From: Flavobacterium sp.
GTDB taxonomy: Bacteria; Bacteroidota; Bacteroidia; Flavobacteriales; Flavobacteriaceae
Reading direction: 5' to 3'
DNA length: 62,239 bases
NCBI GenBank assembly: GCA_030153045.1
Contig: JASLID010000108.1
Coordinates: 1-62,239 of the forward strand
Both the position numbers and the translations under genes were made by a program. Positions 8,941 to 16,257 of this stretch are shown here, one piece after another. Positions within the stretch are counted from its first letter, which is position 1. Every line of letters begins with the position of its first letter. Under the pieces are notes generated by a model. The model did not search any database. It saw only the letters and a list, made by a program, of their open reading frames with translations, and was not told the origin of the DNA.

Positions 8941-10290
8941 TTATTTCATTCCAGGCATTCCACCTTTCATTCCGCCCATCATTTTCATGAGGTTTTTACC
9001 TCCTGGACCTTGCATCATTTTCATCATTTTACTCATTTGGTCGAATTGTTTCATCAATTGATTTACTTCTTCCAATTTTCGCCCTGAACCTTTTGCAATT
9101 CTATTTTTACGTTTGATATCGATAATAGACGGCTTACTTCTTTCAATTGGTGTCATAGAGTGGATAATTGCTTCAATATGTTTGAAAGCATCGTCTTCAA
9201 TTTCAACATCCTTTAATGCTTTTCCAGCACCAGGAATCATACCAACTAAGTCTTTCATGTTACCCATTTTTTTGACTTGCTGTATTTGACTCAAGAAATC
9301 ATCGAAACCAAATTCGTTTTTGGCGATTTTCTTTTGAATTTTTCTAGCTTCTTCCTCGTCATATTGCTCTTGAGCTCTTTCTACAAGCGACACAACGTCT
9401 CCCATTCCAAGGATACGTTCCGCCATACGTGAAGGATAGAACACATCGATGGCATCCATTTTCTCACCAGTACCAATAAACTTAATCGGTTTATTTACAA
9501 CTGATTTAATTGAAATAGCTGCTCCACCACGAGTATCACCATCTAATTTGGTAAGGATAACTCCGTCGAAATTCAACCTATCGTTGAATGCTTTTGCTGT
9601 ATTTACTGCATCTTGCCCAGTCATCGAATCGACCACAAACAAAGTTTCTTGTGGTTGAATGGCTTTGTGAACGTTTGCAATTTCGGTCATCATCTCTTCA
9701 TCGACCGCTAAACGACCTGCAGTATCGACAATAACAACATTGAAACCATTTGCTTTTGCGTGTTTGATTGCATTTTGAGCAATTTCAACAGGATTTTTAT
9801 TTTCTGGTTCCGAATAAACTTCTACTCCAATTTGTTCACCAACCACATGTAACTGATTGATTGCCGCTGGACGATAAATATCACATGCTACCAATAAAGG
9901 TTTTTTGCCTTTTTTGGTTTTTAAGAAATTAGCTAATTTACCTGAGAAAGTTGTTTTACCAGATCCTTGTAAACCAGACATTAAAATTACCGATGGAGTT
10001 CCCGAAAGATTTACACCCGCAACATCGCCTCCCATCAATTCAGTTAACTCATCTTTTACGATTTTAACCAATAATTGACCTGGTTGTAATGTGGTTAATA
10101 CGTCTTGACCAATTGCTTTTTCTTTTACACGTGTGGTAAAATCTTTAGCAATTTTAAAGTTCACATCGGCATCAAGTAAGGCGCGACGCACTTCTTTAAG
10201 CGTATCTGCAACGTTAACTTCGGTAATTTTACCGTGACCTTTTAGTATATGGAATGCTTTGTCAAGCTTATCACTTAAATTATTGAACAT
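8941..10290 (-). CDS. ffh: Signal recognition particle protein Ffh
   Basis: 449 residues. This is the SRP GTPase that binds 4.5S RNA and signal sequences and docks with FtsY. The NG domain shows GLQGSGKTTFSGKLA (P-loop, about residue 105), DTAGRLAVDEEMM and TKLDGDTRGGAA. The M domain holds IPGAGKALK and a very Met-rich tail (SKMMKMMQGPGGKNLMKMM) that forms the signal-peptide groove. A TAAATTTG -7 element is at 10320-10313, 23 bases upstream of the start codon. Confidence 0.98.
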   Translation of the reverse strand: MFNNLSDKLDKAFHILKGHGKITEVNVADTLKEVRRALLDADVNFKIAKDFTTRVKEKAIGQDVLTTLQPGQLLVKIVKDELTELMGGDVAGVNLSGTPSVILMSGLQGSGKTTFSGKLANFLKTKKGKKPLLVACDIYRPAAINQLHVVGEQIGVEVYSEPENKNPVEIAQNAIKHAKANGFNVVIVDTAGRLAVDEEMMTEIANVHKAIQPQETLFVVDSMTGQDAVNTAKAFNDRLNFDGVILTKLDGDTRGGAAISIKSVVNKPIKFIGTGEKMDAIDVFYPSRMAERILGMGDVVSLVERAQEQYDEEEARKIQKKIAKNEFGFDDFLSQIQQVKKMGNMKDLVGMIPGAGKALKDVEIEDDAFKHIEAIIHSMTPIERSKPSIIDIKRKNRIAKGSGRKLEEVNQLMKQFDQMSKMMKMMQGPGGKNLMKMMGGMKGGMPGMK

Positions 10291-10357
10291 AATTATTCTT
10301 TTTTTGAAGTGGCAAATTTAAGAATTTGCTATTGAATTTATACGATATTTAGAATAA

Positions 10358-10388
10358 AAAAAAGCAGCCTGTTATGACTGCTCTTTAT
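10358..10388 (-). terminator. Terminator after yajC
   Basis: AGCAG (10363-10367) pairs with CTGCT (10378-10382), with an A-rich flank on the plus strand that reads as a T-run on the minus strand. It lies directly past the yajC stop. The stem is short but well placed. Confidence 0.6.
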
Positions 10389-10402
10389 TAGAAAATATTT
10401 CC

Positions 10403-10675
10403 TTATTTCTTATTTACTGAAGCACTTAATTCGTTTGAGATTGACGAACGCTCCATTTTTAACTTACCAGACATGGTTTCGATAACCACAGTTGTTTCGG
10501 CTAATTCGGCAATTTTTCCGTGTAAACCACTTTTGGTTACTATTTTGTCGCCTACTTTAAGTGACGCTTCGAATTCTTTTTCTTTTTTTACTCTTGCTTG
10601 CTGTGGTCTAATCATAAAGAAATAGATAACCACGAACATTAATAAAAAAGGTAATAATTGAGTTAATTGTTCCAT
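10403..10675 (-). CDS. yajC: Preprotein translocase subunit YajC
   Basis: 90 residues, normal length. One N-terminal membrane helix (LLPFLLMFVVIYFFMIRPQQ) is followed by the family motif RPQQARVKKEKEFEASLKVG and a small soluble domain (GDKIVTKSGLHGKIAEL). YajC associates with SecDF at the Sec translocon. It begins one base after the stop of the DUF1573 lipoprotein gene, in a nusB-DUF1573-yajC operon. Confidence 0.95.
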   Translation of the reverse strand: MEQLTQLLPFLLMFVVIYFFMIRPQQARVKKEKEFEASLKVGDKIVTKSGLHGKIAELAETTVVIETMSGKLKMERSSISNELSASVNKK

Positions 10676-10676
10676 G

Positions 10677-11174
10677 TTATTTTGCTTTTGGAGTTACATT
10701 CGCTTTGAAGTGAATCATTTCGTGACCTGATTCGGTATTTGTTGTTAAAGTCACTGTTTTCTTTTGTTCCCCAGGTTTTCCTGCTGAATTGAAAACAATT
10801 TTTATTTCGCCCGACTCCCCTTTTTTGATTGGTTCTTTTGTCCATTCTGGAACTGTACAACCACAACTAGCTTGAGCGTGTGCAACAACTAAATCCTCAT
10901 TACCAACGTTTTTAAATTTGAAAACATGCTCTACTTTGTCACCTTCTTTTATGGTTCCAAAATCAAAATTTGCGTTTTCGATTTCCATTTTAGGATAATC
11001 TTCCGGGTTTAATTTTTTCTTTTCAACTTGGGTAACTTCGCCAGTAACTTTATCCTGAGCGATTACCATGTTCTTATCATCTAACTTAACAACTGCTGAT
11101 CCTTCTTCTTTTTTACAAGAGGTAGTTGCCAATAAAGCTACAAGTGCAACTAAAGTGATTCCTTTTTTAATCAT
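10677..11174 (-). CDS. DUF1573 lipoprotein
   Basis: 165 residues. The signal peptide ends in a lipobox (LLATTSC), so the mature protein should be lipid-anchored at Cys20. The rest is one DUF1573 Ig-like domain with FDFGTIKEGDKVEHVFKFKN and the hallmark ASCGCTVPEW. Such proteins are abundant in Bacteroidota envelopes, and their role is not established. It sits between nusB and yajC with gaps of 7 bases and 1 base. Confidence 0.9.
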   Translation of the reverse strand: MIKKGITLVALVALLATTSCKKEEGSAVVKLDDKNMVIAQDKVTGEVTQVEKKKLNPEDYPKMEIENANFDFGTIKEGDKVEHVFKFKNVGNEDLVVAHAQASCGCTVPEWTKEPIKKGESGEIKIVFNSAGKPGEQKKTVTLTTNTESGHEMIHFKANVTPKAK

Positions 11175-11181
11175 AATTATT

Positions 11182-12126
11182 TTACATTAATCCGCGACCT
11201 ACTTTTTTAAGTTTTTCGCTAGTGGTAAATTCTTTTACTAAATTATCTAAAATTCCGTTGATAAAAATACTACTTTTTGGTGTAGAATATTCTTTTGCAA
11301 TTTCTAAATATTCGTTAATTGTTACTTTTACCGGAATGGAAGGGAATTTTAAAAACTCACAAATAGCCATTTTCAAAATAATAGTATCAATTTCGGCAAT
11401 ACGATCTGCTTCCCAGTTAGGCGTTTTATCAGCAAATTCTTTGGCTAATGAAGCATTGTTTAAAATTGTTTTTCTAAACAGGTTAGTAACAAATTCTTTA
11501 TCTTCAACATCGTTATACAATTTCGGAACAAAATAACCTCCTGTTTCAGTGTCCTTGATAGATTGCAATTGCTTTAAAATCAATGTATTAACCAACGGTA
11601 CGTCATCAATCCAAGTTAACTTGTGATCTTCTAAATATTCGTACAATTTTATGTTTGGAGCAATAATTTCTGAAAATACAGTAGAAACAAAATCTCTGTC
11701 TTCTACAAAAGAAGATTCTTTTTTGCTCATGTAATTTTCATACAAAGCACTTTGTTTAATTTCGGTTAAGAGAATTTGAATGTATTCGTCGTTAACCTTC
11801 CAGTTATTAATTTTCCTGTGCTCTAAAGCCATAGATAACGAATTGCTATCATCTAATAACTGAAGTACTTTATTGTTTACGAATTTTAGATTAGGATTTT
11901 TTTCTTCCTTGGTTGCTAAATGTTTTTTGCTAGAAATATCGATAAACGCTTCTTCTTTTCCTTTAATTTCTACCAAAGTAGAAACCATGATTAGATATAA
12001 ATCTTGCACGTTTTCGATACTATTGAATAAGAATTTCTCTTCTTTTTCAATATTATCTGAATGGTTTTGATGCATTGAATAAAGCGTTTGCATCACTTTT
12101 ACTCGAATATGTCTTCTATTTAACAC
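11182..12126 (-). CDS. nusB: Transcription antitermination factor NusB, extended form
   Basis: 314 residues, about twice the length of proteobacterial NusB. It opens with MLNRRHIRVKVMQTLYSMHQ, the NusB N-terminal RNA-binding helix. A long helical insertion (about residues 40-170) precedes the conserved C-terminal half (NWEADRIAEIDTIILKMAIC, about 230-250; PVKVTINEYLEIAKEYSTPK, about 262-281; SIFINGILDNL). The extension is usual in flavobacteria. NusB with NusE binds boxA RNA in rRNA antitermination. It heads the nusB-DUF1573-yajC operon. Confidence 0.93.
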   Translation of the reverse strand: MLNRRHIRVKVMQTLYSMHQNHSDNIEKEEKFLFNSIENVQDLYLIMVSTLVEIKGKEEAFIDISSKKHLATKEEKNPNLKFVNNKVLQLLDDSNSLSMALEHRKINNWKVNDEYIQILLTEIKQSALYENYMSKKESSFVEDRDFVSTVFSEIIAPNIKLYEYLEDHKLTWIDDVPLVNTLILKQLQSIKDTETGGYFVPKLYNDVEDKEFVTNLFRKTILNNASLAKEFADKTPNWEADRIAEIDTIILKMAICEFLKFPSIPVKVTINEYLEIAKEYSTPKSSIFINGILDNLVKEFTTSEKLKKVGRGLM

Positions 12127-12152
12127 CTTTGTAAGAACTTTTAAAAATTAAG

Positions 12153-12177
12153 GAAGCGAAAGAGACTCTTTCGCTTC
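12153..12177 (-). terminator. Hairpin after the leucine dehydrogenase gene
   Basis: GAAGCGAAAGAG (12153-12164) and CTCTTTCGCTTC (12166-12177) are perfect complements around one base, giving an 11-bp stem with a 3-base loop. It lies about 107 bases past the dehydrogenase stop and just upstream of nusB, with a T-rich stretch following on the minus strand. Confidence 0.7.
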
Positions 12178-12283
12178 GCAAAAATACAATATTATTTAGA
12201 TTTTTAAACCTTTTAGATTGCTTAGAATTTTAGATTTCTTTTAAGATTCTAATTTTCAAACCATCTAAGCCTGTCTAACAGTC

Positions 12284-13384
12284 TTATTTCATTTCTTTTT
12301 TTCTTAAATCGATACGATTTTGAGCAATTCTAAAGGCTGCTTCATGTGTCGTGATTTTATTTGCATCGGCATAATCGAAAATTTCTAAGGTTGTGTTATA
12401 GATATTTTCGGTTTTACGCATCGCTTCAGCTTTGTCGTATTTCACGATTTCTGCATAAACATTGATAATTCCTCCTGCATTAATCAAGAAATCGGGAGCG
12501 TATAAAATGCCTCTTTCTTGCAACATCGTTCCGTGGATTTTATCGTTAGCTAACTGATTGTTTGCAGCACCAGCAATTACTTTAGCTTTTAATCTTCCGA
12601 TAGTGTCATCGTTTATGGTTGCTCCAAGGGCACAAGGCGCATAAATATCTACATCAGCACTATATAAATCATCGCCTGTAAAAATTTTAGCTCCGTATTT
12701 GTTTCCTATTTCTTTTAAACGATCTTCGTTGATATCAGAAATAATTACTTTAGCACCTTCGGCAGTTAAATAATCTACTAAAGTTTCACCTACGTGACCA
12801 ATACCTTGCACTAATACTTTTTTACCTTCAAGCACATCTGAACCAAATTTATATTTAGCAGCAGCTTTCATTCCCATAAAAACACCGTAAGCTGTTACAG
12901 GAGATGGATTACCTGAACCTCCAATTGATTCAGAAATACCAGTTACATGAGGTGTATATTGACGGATTAAATCCATATCAGCAGTAGTTGTACCTACATC
13001 TTCCGCAGTGATATATTTTCCGCTTAAAGAATTTACATACTGACCGAATTTAGCAATCATTTCAGGCGTTTTATCTATTTTAGAATCACCCATAATTACT
13101 GCCTTACCACCACCTAAATTTAAACCCGAGATGGCTGACTTATAAGTCATTCCTCTTGACAAACGCAAAACATCATTTAAAGCTTCCCATTCGTTAGTAT
13201 ATTTCCACATTCTAGTTCCACCAAGCGCTGGCCCTAAAACTGTATTGTGGATACCAATTATTGCTTTTAAACCAGTATCTTTGTCGTTACAAAAAACAAT
13301 TTGTTCGTGATTATCAAAAGACAATTGTCCAAAAACTGGGTCAATTTTATGAAGTTCACTAGCTTTTAAAGATTCAGTAATCAT
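12284..13384 (-). CDS. Leucine (Glu/Leu/Phe/Val-type) dehydrogenase
   Basis: 366 residues, the length of leucine dehydrogenases and shorter than glutamate dehydrogenases. It catalyses NAD-dependent oxidative deamination of branched-chain amino acids. Visible parts are the glycine-rich lysine loop LNLGGGKAVIMGD, the segment ITAEDVGTTTADMDLI, and the Rossmann domain KVLVQGIGHVGETLVDYL (about residue 190) followed by DINEDRL. Substrate preference for leucine is inferred from length and family. It has its own promoter at 13427-13457. Confidence 0.88.
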   Translation of the reverse strand: MITESLKASELHKIDPVFGQLSFDNHEQIVFCNDKDTGLKAIIGIHNTVLGPALGGTRMWKYTNEWEALNDVLRLSRGMTYKSAISGLNLGGGKAVIMGDSKIDKTPEMIAKFGQYVNSLSGKYITAEDVGTTTADMDLIRQYTPHVTGISESIGGSGNPSPVTAYGVFMGMKAAAKYKFGSDVLEGKKVLVQGIGHVGETLVDYLTAEGAKVIISDINEDRLKEIGNKYGAKIFTGDDLYSADVDIYAPCALGATINDDTIGRLKAKVIAGAANNQLANDKIHGTMLQERGILYAPDFLINAGGIINVYAEIVKYDKAEAMRKTENIYNTTLEIFDYADANKITTHEAAFRIAQNRIDLRKKEMK

Positions 13385-13426
13385 ATAGAATGTTTTTTAA
13401 GTTTTGGCTTTTTAAAAAAGTCGGTG

Positions 13427-13457
13427 CAAAATTACGCTTTTAATTCAAAATTTTCAA
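13427..13457 (-). promoter_or_regulatory. Bacteroidota-type promoter of the leucine dehydrogenase gene
   Basis: On the minus strand, TTG (13457-13455), a 20-base spacer and TAATTTTG (13434-13427) match the Bacteroidota -33/-7 consensus TTG-N19/20-TAnnTTTG. The -7 box ends 42 bases upstream of the start codon. Confidence 0.75.
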
Positions 13458-13578
13458 TAATAAATCAAAATATTAATATAAAATTATCAATTCAATAATT
13501 TCACATTTCTCTTAAAATACATTGTTTTAGCTAATTTTATTAAATATTTTTCATCAAATAAGTTATTTTAATACGAAA

Positions 13579-15339
13579 ATGAGAGAACTTCGGTATTTAG
13601 ACCATTATTTTATTAAATACAAATACCATTTTATAGGTGGTATAATCATTACTATTATTGCACAAATAATATCATTGTATACTCCAGAATTAATTGGTGA
13701 TTCTATTGCTTCAATTGAAGATCATATTAAACAAGGAAGGACTAATCCTCAATTAATCAAAGACTTACTTCTTGAAAATATCCTTTGGATTATTCTAACC
13801 ACATTTGTCGCTGGAATATTGACATTTTTGATGCGTCAGACTTTAATTGTCATGTCACGGCATGTAGAATTTGATTTGAAAAATGAAGTTTTCAAGCAAT
13901 ATGAAAATCTGACTCAAAATTTCTACAAAAAAAATCGAACTGGTGACTTAATGAATCGAATTAGTGAAGATGTGGGCCGGGTTAGAATGTATGTTGGACC
14001 AGCGGTTATGTACACTATCAATACTGTTATTCGGTTTGCGGTAGTTATTTTTTACATGTATAAAGTTTCTCCCAAACTAACATTTGTTACTCTACTTCCT
14101 TTACCAATTTTAGCTTACTTTATTTTCAAATTAAGCACCGAAATAAATAAACGAAGTACTGTTTTTCAACAAAACTTATCTGTTTTATCGAGTTTTACCC
14201 AAGAAATGTTTTCTGGAATTAGAGTCATCAAAGCTTATAGCATTGAAGATCATAAAAGTGCTGAGTTCGAAAAACTATCCCAAGAGAGCAATGAAAAAAG
14301 CTTGAAATTAGCCAAAACACAAGCTTACTTTGGTCCGTTAATGTTATTATTAATAGGAACTAGCAATCTTTTAGTGATTACCCTTGGAGGTTACATGTAC
14401 ATTAGCGGAAGTATTGAAAACATAGGTATTATCGCTAAATTTATATTGTATGTCAATATGTTGGTTTGGCCGGTAGCTTCCATTGGATGGGTTTCGTCAT
14501 TAGTTCAAGAGGCCGAAGCTTCTCAAAAACGTATCAATGAATTTTTGAAAATAGAACCTGAAATTCAAAACGACAATACAACTCCTATGCGTTTTAATGG
14601 AAATATTGCTTTCCATAATGTTTCTTTAATTTATGAAGACACAAACATAAAAGCTATTGATGACATTAGTTTTGAAATAAAACAAGGAGAAACTTTAGCC
14701 ATAATTGGACGTACAGGTTCTGGAAAATCGACTATATTATCCCTAATTAGCCGATTGTATGACCCAACCAGTGGACACATTACTATTGATGACGTAAAAC
14801 TACCCGAAGCTAATTTAGAAAGCCTGCGAGAAAGTATTGGAATCGTTCCTCAGGATGCTTTTTTGTTTTCGGACACGATAAAGAATAATATAAAATTTGG
14901 CAAAAAAGACGCTAATGATGTTGAAGTCATAGCATCTGCAAAAAACGCCGCTGTACACAATAACATATTAAATTTTAAAGACCAATACGAAACCATACTT
15001 GGCGAACGAGGCATAACTTTATCAGGAGGACAAAAACAACGCGTTTCTATAGCAAGAGCATTTATCAAAGACCCACAAATTTTATTGCTTGACGATTGCT
15101 TATCGGCTGTAGACACTGAAACAGAAGAAGAAATCCTAAACAATCTTGAAATAATCTGTAAAAACAAAGCCACTATAATCGTAAGCCATCGTGTTTCTTC
15201 TGCTAAAAATGCGGACAAAATCATCATTCTTAATCATGGGAAAATCATTCAGGAAGGAACTCATAATCAATTAATAATCCAAGAAGGTTACTACAGAGAA
15301 TTGTACTTAAAACAAATTGCAGAAAAAGAATTGCTATAA
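13579..15339 (+). CDS. ABC exporter, fused membrane and ATPase domains (MsbA-like)
   Basis: 586 residues: a six-helix export domain (about 1-310) followed by an ATPase domain. Motifs: Walker A GRTGSGKST, Q-loop IVPQDAFLFSD, signature LSGGQKQRVSIARA, Walker B ILLLDDCLSAVD and H-loop IIVSHR. It should work as a homo- or heterodimer in the inner membrane, exporting lipids, drugs or peptides. The substrate cannot be told. It is followed 62 bases later by the PUR-type gene. Confidence 0.93.
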   Translation: MRELRYLDHYFIKYKYHFIGGIIITIIAQIISLYTPELIGDSIASIEDHIKQGRTNPQLIKDLLLENILWIILTTFVAGILTFLMRQTLIVMSRHVEFDLKNEVFKQYENLTQNFYKKNRTGDLMNRISEDVGRVRMYVGPAVMYTINTVIRFAVVIFYMYKVSPKLTFVTLLPLPILAYFIFKLSTEINKRSTVFQQNLSVLSSFTQEMFSGIRVIKAYSIEDHKSAEFEKLSQESNEKSLKLAKTQAYFGPLMLLLIGTSNLLVITLGGYMYISGSIENIGIIAKFILYVNMLVWPVASIGWVSSLVQEAEASQKRINEFLKIEPEIQNDNTTPMRFNGNIAFHNVSLIYEDTNIKAIDDISFEIKQGETLAIIGRTGSGKSTILSLISRLYDPTSGHITIDDVKLPEANLESLRESIGIVPQDAFLFSDTIKNNIKFGKKDANDVEVIASAKNAAVHNNILNFKDQYETILGERGITLSGGQKQRVSIARAFIKDPQILLLDDCLSAVDTETEEEILNNLEIICKNKATIIVSHRVSSAKNADKIIILNHGKIIQEGTHNQLIIQEGYYRELYLKQIAEKELL

Positions 15340-15401
15340 TTGTTGTTTTGTTCTGATTTTTTTTTCAATTTTGGAAAAACAAACAACCTATTTTTGATAG
15401 A

Positions 15402-15779
15402 ATGAATATGAACGAACATGACATGTTAGAAAAAGAAGAAATTTTTTCTAAAGTATTACGCGCTGGTCGAAGAACCTACTTTTTTGATGTGCGCTCTACA
15501 AAAGCTGATGACTACTATGTAACTATAACTGAAAGTAAAAAATTTACTGAAGAAGATGGTTCCTTTCATTTTAAAAAGCACAAAATTTATTTATACAAAG
15601 AAGATTTTGCTGCTTTTAGAGACATTTTAGATGAAATGACTGATTTTGTTTTAAAGCAAAAAGGCGAAGAAGTGATTTCTGAAAGACATCAAAAAGATTT
15701 CAAAAAAGAATATCCTTCAGATAGAGGATCAGAAGAGCCTCGTGCTAATTTTACTGATATTAATTTTGATGATATTTAA
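15402..15779 (+). CDS. PUR-alpha-like nucleic-acid-binding protein (DUF3276)
   Basis: 125 residues. A PUR repeat spans about residues 10-85 (EEIFSKVLRAGRRTYFFDVR, YYVTITESKKF, HKIYLYKEDFAAFRDILDEM), with an acidic, low-complexity tail. PUR proteins bind single-stranded DNA and RNA; the bacterial role is unknown. I kept the ATG at 15402; a second in-frame ATG lies two codons on. Confidence 0.88.
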   Translation: MNMNEHDMLEKEEIFSKVLRAGRRTYFFDVRSTKADDYYVTITESKKFTEEDGSFHFKKHKIYLYKEDFAAFRDILDEMTDFVLKQKGEEVISERHQKDFKKEYPSDRGSEEPRANFTDINFDDI

Positions 15780-15815
15780 TAGCATTTAGCGGTTAGCTTT
15801 AGGCAGTAAACAAAT

Positions 15816-15850
15816 AAAAAAGTTCAATATCTTTCGATTTTGGACTTTTT
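15816..15850. terminator. Shared terminator between convergent genes
   Basis: A-rich AAAAAGTTCAA pairs with TTGGACTTTTT (one G-T wobble) around a short loop. It lies between the PUR gene (+) and csaA (-), and both strands have a T-run after the stem. Confidence 0.65.
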
Positions 15851-16195
15851 TTATGCAATTCTTAGGCCGTTTTCGGCTTTTACATCACTTGTAAGCAATA
15901 CAATGTCATTCTCCGGACCAACTGAACCTAAAACCAAACATTCGCTCATAAAAGTCCCTATTTGCTTTTTAGGAAAATTTACAACCGCTACAATTTGTTT
16001 TCCGATTAAATCTTCTTTATGATATCGTTTGGTAATTTGAGCAGACGATTTCTTAATACCTATTTCATTCCCAAAGTCAATATTGAGCTGATAAGCTGGT
16101 TTTCTTGCTCCAGGAAAATCATTTACTTCTATAATGGTTCCTACTCGCATTTCCACTTTTTCAAAGTCGTTCCAAGATATAATTTGTTGTTCCAT
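15851..16195 (-). CDS. csaA: tRNA-binding / export chaperone CsaA
   Basis: 114 residues, exact family size. It is a single tRNA-binding (EMAP/Trbp111-like) OB-fold: FEKVEMRVGTIIEVNDFPGA, ARKPAYQLNIDFG, SSAQITKRY, IVAVVNFPKKQIG and the C-terminal VGPENDIVLLTSD. CsaA has been described as a secretion-linked chaperone in Bacillus, and the fold binds tRNA. It lies downstream of secDF, but a hairpin separates them. Confidence 0.93.
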   Translation of the reverse strand: MEQQIISWNDFEKVEMRVGTIIEVNDFPGARKPAYQLNIDFGNEIGIKKSSAQITKRYHKEDLIGKQIVAVVNFPKKQIGTFMSECLVLGSVGPENDIVLLTSDVKAENGLRIA

Positions 16196-16210
16196 AATAA
16201 TACAAATAAA

Positions 16211-16234
16211 AAAGTCCCGATAAATCGGGACTTT
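16211..16234 (-). terminator. Hairpin between secDF and csaA
   Basis: AAAGTCCCGA (16211-16220) pairs perfectly with TCGGGACTTT (16225-16234) around TAAA. It lies upstream of csaA and 23 bases beyond the stop codon of secDF, so it is the likely secDF terminator. Confidence 0.88.
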
Positions 16235-16257
16235 AAATATACTAAATTTCTAAAAGA

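Noticed and set aside
10663..10866. Minus-strand frame overlapping the DUF1573 gene
   Set aside because: It is a shadow of the DUF1573 frame, which has a lipobox and the ASCGC motif.
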